A DNA stretch of 64,000 nt from Oricola indica. GTDB lineage: Bacteria > Pseudomonadota > Alphaproteobacteria > Rhizobiales > Rhizobiaceae. The stretch's first letter is position 1, and each line of letters begins with the position of its first letter. The position numbers and the translations under genes were made by a program. The stretch covers positions 83,725 through 147,724 of the forward strand of contig NZ_JAINFJ010000009.1 of NCBI RefSeq assembly GCF_019966595.1. The letters are read 5' to 3'. Positions 23,695-32,120 of the stretch are shown in pieces. The notes beneath the pieces were generated by a model. It did no database searches. It was not told the DNA's origin and saw only the letters and a program-made list of their open reading frames with translations.

Positions 23695-24450
23695 TTGGAC
23701 ACCGTCCACTTGCTGCCCGAGGCGATTTCCGGTTCGGCCGCGGCCATTCTGATTGCCACCAGTATCTTCACATCAGCGACATCCGCCGTTTTCGGACTTG
23801 GTGGCGGCGTCATGATGCTCGTGTTGATGAGCCTCTTCATGCCGGTCGCCGCGCTGATCCCGGTGCATGGCGTGGTTCAGCTGGGCTCAAATCTCGGCCG
23901 CGCCTATCATTTGCGCCGATTCGCGGTTCCTTCGATGATCCTCCCTTTTGCGGCGGGTGGCGTGATCGGTGCGCTGGCTGGCGGCGCCGTTGTGACCGAA
24001 CTGCCGGAAGCGCTGCTCAAGACGATCCTCGCGGTGTTCATTCTCGTGATCACCTGGGTGAAACTGCCGCCATTGCCGTTGGTAAAATCTCCGCCCGTCT
24101 TCGCGATCGGCGGTGCGGTGACGACGGCTCTGACGATTTTTCTCGGCGCGACCGGTCCGCTGATCACGGCGCTGATGGCAAAGACCTTCGAAACCCGCCA
24201 TCAGGTCGTCGCCAATGCGGCGGTCGCCATGACGATCCAGCACCTGCTGAAGGTGGTGGCATTCGGCATTCTCGGCTTCGGTCTTGCACCGTGGCTGCCG
24301 CTGGCCTGCGCGATGATCGTGTCCGGCTATGCGGGAACGATGATCGGCGCCCGGCTTCTCGACACAATGGATGAGGCGCGGTTTCGATTCTGGTTTCGAA
24401 TCGGCGTGACCGTTCTCGCGGTCGAACTTCTGCGTCGCGCCCTCTTCTGA
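23695..24450 (+). CDS. Sulfite exporter TauE/SafE-family membrane protein
   Basis: The 251-residue protein has about eight hydrophobic helices in the family's two-repeat arrangement. The repeated glycine-rich motifs are FGLGGGVMMLVLMS (about 38-51) and FLGATGPLITALMAK (about 148-162). Members export sulfite, sulfoacetate or related organosulfur anions. The only start giving full length is the TTG at 23695, 2 nt after the previous stop, which implies coupled translation. Confidence 0.78.
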   Translation: MDTVHLLPEAISGSAAAILIATSIFTSATSAVFGLGGGVMMLVLMSLFMPVAALIPVHGVVQLGSNLGRAYHLRRFAVPSMILPFAAGGVIGALAGGAVVTELPEALLKTILAVFILVITWVKLPPLPLVKSPPVFAIGGAVTTALTIFLGATGPLITALMAKTFETRHQVVANAAVAMTIQHLLKVVAFGILGFGLAPWLPLACAMIVSGYAGTMIGARLLDTMDEARFRFWFRIGVTVLAVELLRRALF

Positions 24451-24453
24451 CGA

Positions 24454-25260
24454 TTAGCCGACCAGATAAAGCCCGATCAGCCCCGCCGTGCCGACGAGGA
24501 TGCGCCACAGGGCGAAAAGCCGGAAGCCATGCCGCGACACATAGTCGAGCAGGTATTTCACCACGAAGACGCCCGCGATGAAGGCGGTGATGAAGCCCGC
24601 GCCGATGATGATTGCGTCGTCGAAGGACAGGACGTTGCGGTTTTTGAAGAGATCGAGCGCGAAGGCGCCGGTCATGGTGGGCATGGCGAGGAAGAACGAG
24701 AACTCCGCCGCCGAACGCTTGTCGGTCCCCATCAGCAGCGCGCCTGCGATGGTCGCGCCCGAGCGGGACGTGCCGGGGATCATCGCCAAACACTGGCAAA
24801 GCCCGATCTTGAAGCACAGGCCGAGCGGGTATTCCGTGACGTCGGTATAGCGCGGCTTCAGCGGCAGGCGGTCGATCCACAACAGGATGAACCCGCCGAC
24901 GATCAGCACGATACAGATCAAGAGTGGCGTCTCGAACAGCACCGTCTTGATGAAGTCATGCGCGAGCGCGCCGATCACGGCCGCCGGAAGGAAGGCGAGC
25001 AGAATGCCGCCGACGAAATGCTGCGTCTTGCGGTCAGAGGGCAGCGCAACCGCCATTTGCCAGAGCCGCGTGAAGTAGACGGTCAAAATCGCCAGGATCG
25101 CGCCGAGCTGGATCAGCACCTCGAATGTTTTTCCGGTTGATTCGAAGCCGAGGAAATGGCCGGCCAGCAGCAGATGCGCTGTCGAGGAGACGGGGATGAA
25201 CTCCGTCAGCCCCTCGAGGATGCCGAGAAGAAGTGCTTCGACGATCGTCTGGTCAGCCAT
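24454..25260 (-). CDS. uppP: Undecaprenyl-diphosphatase UppP (BacA)
   Basis: The 268-residue inner-membrane protein carries the two catalytic signatures: [20 protein letters not shown] (about residues 15-34) and the [10 protein letters not shown] motif (about 161-170). It dephosphorylates undecaprenyl diphosphate, recycling the lipid carrier for peptidoglycan and polysaccharide synthesis, and gives bacitracin tolerance. The ATG at 25260 gives [20 protein letters not shown], the expected start. Confidence 0.95.
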   Translation of the reverse strand: MADQTIVEALLLGILEGLTEFIPVSSTAHLLLAGHFLGFESTGKTFEVLIQLGAILAILTVYFTRLWQMAVALPSDRKTQHFVGGILLAFLPAAVIGALAHDFIKTVLFETPLLICIVLIVGGFILLWIDRLPLKPRYTDVTEYPLGLCFKIGLCQCLAMIPGTSRSGATIAGALLMGTDKRSAAEFSFFLAMPTMTGAFALDLFKNRNVLSFDDAIIIGAGFITAFIAGVFVVKYLLDYVSRHGFRLFALWRILVGTAGLIGLYLVG

Positions 25261-25340
25261 GGGTGTTATCCGGTTCTCGTCCGCCGGGCGGCGGCACTTT
25301 CGCGCGGCATACACGAAAACCGGATCGGATTACCAGCCCA

Positions 25341-26291
25341 TCAGCCCTGCTTCGTTCGGACGCGATAGGCCAGCCGGTCGGCCCATTCAGGATGCTTGTC
25401 GAACTGCGCCGCCGCGAAGGGGCAGATCGGGATGATCTTGCGCCCTTCGCGTTGCGCATCCGCCATCAGCGCCTCGAGCAGCCGCAGGCCGGTGCCCGTG
25501 CCGCGAAACGCGTCCGGAACCTCCGTATGGTCGATGATGAGCTGGTTCGCACCAGTCAGCCGGTAGCTCATTTCCGCGATCGTGTCGGCCGGTCCGCGCA
25601 CGAGGTAGCGCCCCTTGCCTTCGGCGTCCTGCTCGCGGTCAACCGGAAGTGAATGGATATCCGCGAGGCTTGCGCGGATCTGCGTCATGAATTCGCCAAT
25701 GGCATCGACCTCGACCTGCGCGATTTCGTGGCCGCCGCGATGCCAAACGCTTTTCACCGTCGCGCCGCGCGATTCGAGGCCGTCGATCAATTGCCCCGTT
25801 GTCTCAGGCGGGCAGATTGGATCGCTTCCGCCGGCCGTCACGAGGATCTGCCGTCCGGCAAGCTGGTCGCCTGCCGAGATGTCCCACGGGATCAGCGGAT
25901 GCATCAACACCGCGTGGCTGACTATTTCCGGGGCTTCCAGCATGATCGAGGCGAGGATGTTGGCGCCATTCGAATAGCCGAGCCCGACGACGCGCGACGG
26001 TTTCAGCCGCTCGACCTGCGCGGCGAGGAACGCCGCCATCGCCCGCGTGCGCTCCGCCAAATCGGCCATGTCGTAGACACCTTCGCCCGTGCGCTTGAAG
26101 TAACGCAACGCGCCGTTCTCCGAGACGTCTCCGCGCGGCGCGACGACGATCGCCTCGGGAAAATGCGCTCGCCCGTAATCGAGAAACTGCGTCTCGTCGC
26201 CGCCGGTGCCGTGAAACACGAACAGCACCGGATTGCCGGGCCGGTAATCTGGACCGGGCTTTTCCGCGAAGTGATATGGATTGTCCGGCAT
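25341..26291 (-). CDS. Fusion of alpha/beta-hydrolase esterase and YjdJ-type GNAT domain
   Basis: The 316-residue protein joins two enzymes. Residues 1-210 form a phospholipase/carboxylesterase-type hydrolase: oxyanion FVFHGTGGDETQFLDYGRAH, nucleophile elbow GLGYSNGANI and a late histidine in WHRGGHEI. Residues about 225-316 are a short GNAT of the YjdJ/NATD1 kind (LIIDHTEVPDAFRGTGTGLRLLE, then IICPFA-like IPICPFAAAQFDKHPEW), the group that acetylates small amines or proteins. The ATG at 26291 avoids a basic, poor-quality 44-residue leader. The substrate and the reason for the fusion are unknown. Confidence 0.82.
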   Translation of the reverse strand: MPDNPYHFAEKPGPDYRPGNPVLFVFHGTGGDETQFLDYGRAHFPEAIVVAPRGDVSENGALRYFKRTGEGVYDMADLAERTRAMAAFLAAQVERLKPSRVVGLGYSNGANILASIMLEAPEIVSHAVLMHPLIPWDISAGDQLAGRQILVTAGGSDPICPPETTGQLIDGLESRGATVKSVWHRGGHEIAQVEVDAIGEFMTQIRASLADIHSLPVDREQDAEGKGRYLVRGPADTIAEMSYRLTGANQLIIDHTEVPDAFRGTGTGLRLLEALMADAQREGRKIIPICPFAAAQFDKHPEWADRLAYRVRTKQG

Positions 26292-26411
26292 TGGTCCTGT
26301 CCTGTGCGTCTCGCGGGGTCGATCGCTGTGGTGTCCATATAGGGCGATGGCGCGGCTACGATCCAGCCGCAGGAGCCGCGATTGGCGCGATCTGGAACAT
26401 GAGGGGATGAA

Positions 26412-26573
26412 ATGGCGGGGCACGGCTACGAAAGCGGACGGCTCGATCTCCCGTTCGTCGGGATCGATCTCGTCGAGGGCGCGCCGGACTATGATCCGTC
26501 AGGTTTGAAAACGACGCTGGCCGCTCAACTCCTGCTCAACGTGATCGGCCGCGTCCTGCAACACCGCTTCTAA
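26412..26573 (+). pseudogene. Remnant of an agmatinase-family ureohydrolase (C-terminus)
   Basis: A 53-residue reading frame ends FVGIDLVEGAPDYDPSGLKT and then TLAAQLLLNVIGRVLQHRF. This is the end of agmatinase/arginase proteins, where GxDLVEVxPxYDxxGxTxxLAAxLxxNxxGR is typical. The metal-binding core (about 250 residues) is missing and an in-frame stop precedes the fragment, so it is probably a decayed gene end. It overlaps the lrp stop by 4 nt. Confidence 0.65.
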
Positions 26574-27034
26574 AGCGGCAATGCGCTGGTGTCCTTCAGC
26601 GTTTCGAGCGCGATCGAGGTCTTCACGTTCTGCACCGCTTCATGCGGCAGCAGCATCTCGTTGACGAAATCCGACAGGCCGCGGAGGTCTCTGGTGACGA
26701 CCTTCAGGATGTAGTCCATCTCTCCGGTCAGCGAATGCGCTTCCTGCACCTCAGGCAGGCGCGCCATGAGGTCGGCGAACCGCGCCGCATTGTTGCGGTT
26801 GTGGGTCGATAGCGTCACCGTAATGAAATTGACCAGCCCGAATCCCGTCTTCTCGCGATCGATCCGTGCGTGATAGCCGGCGATGAACCCTTCCCGTTCG
26901 AGCCGGGCGCGCCGCCTTGAGCATTGCGATGGCGACAGGTTGATGCGCTCTGCCAGATCGTTGTTCGTCAGCCGCGCGTCTTCCTGTAGCGCCGCAAGGA
27001 TTTTGCGGTCCTGCATGTCCGGTTCGTTATCCAT
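26570..27034 (-). CDS. Lrp/AsnC-family transcriptional regulator
   Basis: The 154-residue regulator has an N-terminal HTH (DRKILAALQEDARLTNNDLA then NLSPSQCSRRRARLEREGFI, about residues 9-52) and a C-terminal RAM effector domain (GLVNFITVTLSTHNRNNAAR through ALETLKD). GAGGAA precedes the ATG at 27034. It is divergent from hppD across 118 nt and so probably controls tyrosine/phenylalanine breakdown, responding to an aromatic amino acid; that is inferred from position. Confidence 0.88.
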   Translation of the reverse strand: MDNEPDMQDRKILAALQEDARLTNNDLAERINLSPSQCSRRRARLEREGFIAGYHARIDREKTGFGLVNFITVTLSTHNRNNAARFADLMARLPEVQEAHSLTGEMDYILKVVTRDLRGLSDFVNEMLLPHEAVQNVKTSIALETLKDTSALPL

Positions 27035-27133
27035 GACGCCGTTTCCTCATTCAATGCACAAAACATGCGTCATGATGGATTTCGGCGCGTCAGAATGCAA
27101 ACACCTTGCAGCTTAGCTGCGCTATTCTGACGC
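27034..27133. promoter_or_regulatory. lrp-hppD divergent control region with GCGTCA repeats
   Basis: A perfect 10-bp inverted repeat, GCGTCAGAAT at 27087-27096 and ATTCTGACGC at 27124-27133, is separated by 27 nt. Two further GCGTCA half-sites occur at 27067-27072 (plus) and 27034-27039 (minus, overlapping the lrp start). Four copies in 100 nt suggest binding sites for the Lrp protein encoded next door. The inverted repeat ends 19 nt before the hppD start. Confidence 0.55.
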
Positions 27134-27152
27134 ATATCAGGCATGGAGGAAC

Positions 27153-28268
27153 ATGATGGGACCTTTCCCGCACGACGCCCCGAAAGCGGAAATAACGACC
27201 GACAATCCAGCCGGCACGGACGGTTTCGAATTCGTCGAGTTCGCCCATACGGATCCGAAGGAACTCGAAACCTTGTTTGCGCGCATGGGCTATGTGCCGG
27301 TCGCGCGCCACAGGTCGAAGGCGATAACAGTCTGGCGGCAGGGCGACATCAATTACCTCGTCAATGCCGAGCCCGGCTCGCATGCCATGCGTTTCGTCGA
27401 GGAGCATGGTCCCTGCGCGCCGTCCATGGCCTGGCGCGTCGTCGATGCGAAACACGCTTTCGACCACGCGGTCTCGAAGGGCGCGACACCCTATGAAGGT
27501 GATGACAAGGCGCTAGACGTCCCGGCCATCGTCGGCATCGGCGGTTCGCTGCTTTATTTCGTCGAACGCTACGGCGACAAGGGATCGGCCTATGACGCCG
27601 AATTCGAGTGGATCGGCGAGCGCGATCCGAAGCCGCAAGGCGTCGGCTTCTACTATCTCGATCACCTGACCCACAATGTCTATCGCGGCAACATGGACAA
27701 GTGGTGGGCCTTCTACCGTGAGCTTTTCGGCTTCGAGCAGATCCACTTCTTCGATATCGAGGGCAAGCTGACCGGTCTCGTCAGCCGGGCAATCACCTCG
27801 CCCTGCGGCAAGATTCGCATTCCGCTCAACGAATCGACGGACGACAAGTCGCAGATCGAGAGCTACCTGAAGAAATATCGCGGCGAAGGCATCCAGCACA
27901 TCGCGGTCGGCACGGAGCACATCTACGACGCGACCGACGCGCTGGCCGAAAACGGTCTCGCCTTCATGCCCGGCCCGCCCGAGACCTATTACGCGATGAG
28001 CCACGACCGCGTTCACGGACATGAAGAGCCGGTCGAGCGGATGAAGACCCACGGCATCCTGATCGATGGCGAAGGCGTCGTCGGTGGCGGCGAGACGAAG
28101 ATACTGTTGCAGATCTTCTCCAAGACCGTGATCGGCCCGATCTTCTTCGAGTTCATCCAGCGCAAGGGCGACAACGGCTTCGGCGAGGGCAATTTCCGCG
28201 CCCTGTTCGAATCGATCGAGCGCGAGCAGATCGAATCGGGCGAATTGGCGATGGATGCAGCGGAATAG
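27153..28268 (+). CDS. hppD: 4-Hydroxyphenylpyruvate dioxygenase
   Basis: The 371-residue Fe(II) enzyme converts 4-hydroxyphenylpyruvate to homogentisate in tyrosine breakdown. The second vicinal-oxygen-chelate domain has the three iron ligands: His171 in YYLDHLTHNVYRGNM, His249 in GIQHIAVGT and Glu333 in FFEFIQRKGDNGFGEGNF. The C-terminal helix gate is present, so the protein is complete. TGGAGGA lies before paired ATGs at 27153 and 27156. The rest of the homogentisate pathway is not in this window. Confidence 0.95.
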   Translation: MMGPFPHDAPKAEITTDNPAGTDGFEFVEFAHTDPKELETLFARMGYVPVARHRSKAITVWRQGDINYLVNAEPGSHAMRFVEEHGPCAPSMAWRVVDAKHAFDHAVSKGATPYEGDDKALDVPAIVGIGGSLLYFVERYGDKGSAYDAEFEWIGERDPKPQGVGFYYLDHLTHNVYRGNMDKWWAFYRELFGFEQIHFFDIEGKLTGLVSRAITSPCGKIRIPLNESTDDKSQIESYLKKYRGEGIQHIAVGTEHIYDATDALAENGLAFMPGPPETYYAMSHDRVHGHEEPVERMKTHGILIDGEGVVGGGETKILLQIFSKTVIGPIFFEFIQRKGDNGFGEGNFRALFESIEREQIESGELAMDAAE

Positions 28269-28278
28269 GGAGGGAAAG

Positions 28279-28303
28279 GCGGCGGCTTCGGCCGCCGCTT
28301 TTT
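28279..28303. terminator. Terminator between hppD and the convergent MFS gene
   Basis: GCGGCGGC, a TTCG tetraloop, GCCGCCGC, then five T on the plus strand, with A residues on the other side. It ends hppD transcription and may serve both genes. Confidence 0.88.
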
Positions 28304-29519
28304 ATGCCGCCAGCGGCGTCGTGCCTCGCGAGCGCAGGAAAATGGTTCCGATGATCGCGATGTTGAGCAGGTTGAAGGCGATCCCGTTCAGGAACGCCGC
28401 CTGGTAGCTTCCGGTCAGATCGTAGATCCATCCCGACATCCAGCCGCCGAGCGCCATCCCGAAGATCGTCGCCATGATGACGAACCCGACGCGCGCGCCG
28501 GCTTCCTTCGCCGGCAGGTAGTCGCGCACGATGAGCGCATAGCTCGGTACGATGCCACCTTGCGAAAGACCGAAGATCAGGCTGACGACATAGAGCGAGA
28601 CCAGCCCGTCATAGGGCAGATAGAGGAACAGGCCGATACATTGCAGCGTCGAGCCGATCAGCAATGTGCGCACGCCGCCGAGCTTGTCTGCCACAAGGCC
28701 GGACACCAGCCTCGACACGACACCGCCCATCAGCATCAGCGACAGCATCTCCGCCCCGGCGACCGGCCCGTAGCCGAGATCGACGCACAGCGAAACGAGG
28801 TGCACCTGCGGCATCGACATCGCGACACAGCAGCCGATTCCGGCAAGACCCAGCATCCATTGCAGCGTACGCGGTGAAAAAGGCGCCGTTTGCAGGACTT
28901 CCGGTGCTGCTGCGATGCCGTCCCGGCTGACGGAAGCGACCGGGCTTCTGCGCCGCAACAGCAGCGCGAGCGGAATGAGCGTGACGACGATCGCGATGGC
29001 GAGGGTGACATAGGATGTGCGCCAGCCCGCCTCGTGCGGGAGCGAGCGAAGCAGGACCGGCCAGACGACGCCGGAAAGGTAGTTGCCGCTAGCCGCGATG
29101 GCGACCGCGATACCGCGCCGGCGGCGGAACCAGTGTGAGATATCGGCGATCAGCGGCCCGAAGCCGGCAGCCGTTCCAAGCCCGATCAGCATCTGCGCCG
29201 CCGACAGCAACTGGATCGACGGGCTCGCCGCCGCCAGGGTGTAGCCTGCGCCCAGCGTCAGCGCGGATCCGATGAGCGTCAGCGTGATGCCGAAGCGGTC
29301 GACCGCCCTGCCGAGAACGAGGCTGCCGAACGCAAAGCCCACCATGGTGAGCGTGTAAGGCATCGAGGCCGATGCCCTGTCGATCGCGAACTCCGCCTGC
29401 ACTTCCGGCATGACCACGACGATGGACCACATGCCGACATTGCCGATCGTGGCGATCAGCAGCGTGACGGCGAGGCGCTTCCAGGAATAGGAGCTGTCGA
29501 GGACGGGCGAGGCGTGCAT
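28302..29519 (-). CDS. Major facilitator superfamily transporter
   Basis: The 405-residue protein has twelve predicted helices. The loop 2-3 motif appears as GSLVLGRAVDRFGITLTLIG (about residues 62-81) and its second-half counterpart as SRLVSGLVADKLGGVRTLLI (about 263-282). GLSQGGIVPSYALIVRDYLP in the second half resembles monocarboxylate/oxalate-formate type carriers. The position next to hppD hints at an aromatic or organic-acid substrate, which is not shown. Confidence 0.82.
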   Translation of the reverse strand: MHASPVLDSSYSWKRLAVTLLIATIGNVGMWSIVVVMPEVQAEFAIDRASASMPYTLTMVGFAFGSLVLGRAVDRFGITLTLIGSALTLGAGYTLAAASPSIQLLSAAQMLIGLGTAAGFGPLIADISHWFRRRRGIAVAIAASGNYLSGVVWPVLLRSLPHEAGWRTSYVTLAIAIVVTLIPLALLLRRRSPVASVSRDGIAAAPEVLQTAPFSPRTLQWMLGLAGIGCCVAMSMPQVHLVSLCVDLGYGPVAGAEMLSLMLMGGVVSRLVSGLVADKLGGVRTLLIGSTLQCIGLFLYLPYDGLVSLYVVSLIFGLSQGGIVPSYALIVRDYLPAKEAGARVGFVIMATIFGMALGGWMSGWIYDLTGSYQAAFLNGIAFNLLNIAIIGTIFLRSRGTTPLAA

Positions 29520-29575
29520 GCGCGCGACGCTATTGCCGGGTGTTCGGTTTGTCTAACGCTTCTTTCGCGCGGCCG

Positions 29576-29869
29576 TCAGAATCCCGTCTTGCGCGCGACG
29601 TTCTTCATGATCGCCAGCAGTGCGAGGCTGAGAAAGGCGCCGCTGACCACCAGCATCGCCTGCATCGACGTGGTCGGGATGGGAAGATGGACGTAACGCG
29701 TCGCATGAAAACCGAGAAAGCCGCCGGCAATCAGGATCAGCGTGTTCAGGAAGACGCCGAAACCATCATCTTCCAGAACGCCATTCATGGCGAAGCCCAC
29801 GAAATAGGCGCCGGCCGAGCCGATCAGGGCGAGAAACAGAAACATTGCCATGTCAGGATTTGAAATCAT
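29576..29869 (-). CDS. Small three-helix membrane protein, unknown
   Basis: The 97-residue protein starts MISNPDMAMFLFLALIGSAG and has three hydrophobic segments (about 7-27, 36-54 and 65-88). GAGGT lies 6 nt before the ATG at 29869. A longer in-frame reading to 30211 overlaps the next gene and looks non-coding. No family is recognised. Confidence 0.6.
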   Translation of the reverse strand: MISNPDMAMFLFLALIGSAGAYFVGFAMNGVLEDDGFGVFLNTLILIAGGFLGFHATRYVHLPIPTTSMQAMLVVSGAFLSLALLAIMKNVARKTGF

Positions 29870-30006
29870 GCCTGACCTCACGCAATTGTTCGAGATCGGG
29901 CGATTGTCGCATGGTTTCGTGAACAGCCGGTTTCCGGCAGCGGGATCGAATCGACGCATTCCGGTCAGGACTCGTTGACGGGATCGTGTGTGCCGGGGCC
30001 GTTGCC

Positions 30007-30354
30007 CTATTGCTTGTGTTCCCAGACCTGCGTGAAGCTCAGATCGGTAAAGGCGAGAGCGTCGCGTGCGGCGGCGTCGCAACCGAGCGCCTTCACATTG
30101 CGCCGCATTTCCTTTTGCCATTCCGGCGCGATCGCCATGGCGGCCGCGCGATCGCCGGGGCTCAGATGACTTCCGAGCGTGGCGTTGAGATAGACGAAAT
30201 AGGACGGGCACGCTTCTTCTATCGCAGACGTGTAACCGTGAAAAATGGCGAAACGCACTGCTTCGTTCTCGTCCGCCCGGGCCGAAATGGCTGTGGCGGC
30301 AATCATCGCCGTCAACGTCAATCGAATGAACATGGTTCTTGCAAATCCGGTCAT
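30007..30354 (-). CDS. Small secreted protein, unknown
   Basis: The 115-residue product has a signal peptide (FIRLTLTAMIAATAISARA). The mature part is about 85 residues with two cysteines (EEACPSY and ALGCDAA) that could pair. An internal ATG at 30333 is an equally good start. It may be cotranscribed with the small membrane protein downstream. No family is recognised. Confidence 0.6.
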   Translation of the reverse strand: MTGFARTMFIRLTLTAMIAATAISARADENEAVRFAIFHGYTSAIEEACPSYFVYLNATLGSHLSPGDRAAAMAIAPEWQKEMRRNVKALGCDAAARDALAFTDLSFTQVWEHKQ

Positions 30355-30442
30355 CGGAAAATCGCCCCGGTCCAGTTAATGCAATCGCCCGGCGCTGTCC
30401 ATTCAGGTTCCGGCGCTTGTCACAATCGATTGGCGAGGGTGC

Positions 30443-31258
30443 CTAACCGGCGTTCGGCGGGCCGCCATAAGGGTCCCATGCGCCGGCGACGAGATAGCCG
30501 CAATCGACCGGCAATGTGACGCCGGTGATCGCTGATGCCAGGTCCGAGGCGAGGAACGCGATGGCGTTGGCGACTTCCTGCGGTTCGACCAGCCGCCCGG
30601 TGGCACTTGTCGCGGCGAACCCATCCGCGGAACCATAGCCCACGGCAAAAGCGATATCGGTGGCGGGCGTCCGCGTGAAGCCCGGCGCGACGGCGTTGAC
30701 CCGCACGCCGTTCCGCGCCCATTCCGCTGCGAGGCCTTCGGTCAGGTTGATGACGGCCGCCTTGGAAGGGCCATAGGCGCGCAGTGGACTTGCTCTCAGC
30801 CCGGTCACCGATGAGACATTGACGATCGCGCCGTGTCCGCGCTCGGCCATGCGCAGGCCGGCATGGCGGCAGCACAGATAGGTGCCGCGCAGATTGGTGG
30901 AGATGACCTTGTCCCATTCCTTGTCGCGCGCCTGGGCAACTGGAAGCGGCCGCTCCAGAACGCCGGCGGAATTCACCAGCACATCGACTGCGCCAAGATC
31001 GTCCTCGACCTGCGCGAAGGCGGTTTCGATCGAAGCGCGGTCGGTGACATCGACCGGTTGGTATTCGAGGCCCTGCTGCGACGGATCGAGCGTCGCGCGG
31101 TCGAGCACGGCAACCCGTGCGCCACAGGCGCGCATCAGCTGCGCCGCGGCCAGCCCGATACCGCTTGCCCCGCCTGTCACAACTGCTATTTTCCCCGTAA
31201 GGTCGATTGGAACCAATTCGCCACCAGCTTCAACGTCGACGCGCCGACACAGTCTCAT
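30443..31258 (-). CDS. Short-chain dehydrogenase/reductase (classical SDR)
   Basis: The 271-residue reading has the cofactor motif VTGGASGIGLAAAQLM (about residues 28-43), NSAG (about 95-98), a catalytic serine in VNVSSVTGL and YGPSKAA (YxxxK, about 156-162). The first ATG at 31258 has GAGGAC upstream but leads with 16 weakly conserved residues; a TTG at 31213 would begin LVPIDLTGK. Its start is only 6 nt from the divergent SDR start. The substrate is unknown. Confidence 0.85.
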   Translation of the reverse strand: MRLCRRVDVEAGGELVPIDLTGKIAVVTGGASGIGLAAAQLMRACGARVAVLDRATLDPSQQGLEYQPVDVTDRASIETAFAQVEDDLGAVDVLVNSAGVLERPLPVAQARDKEWDKVISTNLRGTYLCCRHAGLRMAERGHGAIVNVSSVTGLRASPLRAYGPSKAAVINLTEGLAAEWARNGVRVNAVAPGFTRTPATDIAFAVGYGSADGFAATSATGRLVEPQEVANAIAFLASDLASAITGVTLPVDCGYLVAGAWDPYGGPPNAG

Positions 31259-31264
31259 AGTTAC

Positions 31265-32071
31265 ATGTCCTCAACTCCGTCAACGTCGCCCTCAACGGCT
31301 TCGCAACCTGCCGCCGTCGTTACCGGGGCGTCGTCCGGCATCGGCAAAGAACTTGCCCGGCTCGCCGCGAGCGAGCATGGCGCGATCCTTCTCGTCGCGC
31401 GGTCTTCCGATTTGCTGACGGAATTGGCGGCGGAACTCGAACCTCTCTGCGATTCCGTCGCGTGGTTGTCTGCCGATCTCGCCGACAGCGATGCGGGCGA
31501 CCGGATCGAGGCCGCGCTCGCAGAACGCGGCTGGCACTGCGACGTGCTGATCGAGGCGGCCGGCATCGGTTTCGTCGGCCCGGCATGGGAGACCGATCGC
31601 GCAGATCAGCTCGCCACGGTCGATATCAATATCCGCGCGCTGACCGACCTTGCACTGCGCTTCCTGCCCGGCATGGTGAAAAGGCGCAGCGGCGGTCTTC
31701 TTCTCGTCGGGTCGATCTCCGGCTTCTTTCCGGGCCCGAACATGGCCGTCTATTACGCGTCGAAAGCCTATATCCGGTCCCTGTCGCTGGCGCTGCATGC
31801 GGAGACGCGGCAGGCCGGCGTGACGGTGACATGCCTCGCGCCGGGATTCGTCACGACGCCTTTCCTGGGACTGTCTGGCTTGCGCCCGACCCGCATGCGC
31901 AAGTTGCTCCCGCGAATCACGCCTGAGCAGGCCGCCCGCGCCGGGTGGCGGGCATTTCGGGCCGGTCGCTCCATCGTCGTGCCGGATACGACGACCAGGC
32001 TTGTCGTTTCCGTCATGAGGGTGCTACCGGGAAGCCTCGCTCTCCGTCTGATCCGGCGGCTGCAATCCTGA
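31265..32071 (+). CDS. Short-chain dehydrogenase/reductase (DltE-like SDR)
   Basis: The 268-residue protein has VVTGASSGIGKELARLAASE (about 18-37), an EAAGIG element replacing NNAG, catalytic Ser in GSISGFFPGPNMA and YYASKAYIRSLS (YxxxK). C-terminal RPTRMRKLLPRITPEQAARA with a hydrophobic end resembles SDRs acting on lipid-like substrates. It is followed 49 nt later by an acyltransferase-like gene, probably in one operon. Confidence 0.85.
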   Translation: MSSTPSTSPSTASQPAAVVTGASSGIGKELARLAASEHGAILLVARSSDLLTELAAELEPLCDSVAWLSADLADSDAGDRIEAALAERGWHCDVLIEAAGIGFVGPAWETDRADQLATVDINIRALTDLALRFLPGMVKRRSGGLLLVGSISGFFPGPNMAVYYASKAYIRSLSLALHAETRQAGVTVTCLAPGFVTTPFLGLSGLRPTRMRKLLPRITPEQAARAGWRAFRAGRSIVVPDTTTRLVVSVMRVLPGSLALRLIRRLQS

Positions 32072-32120
32072 CCATGGCCGGCCGGCGAATGCCGGGCTTT
32101 TGACCGAACCGGAGAGATCG

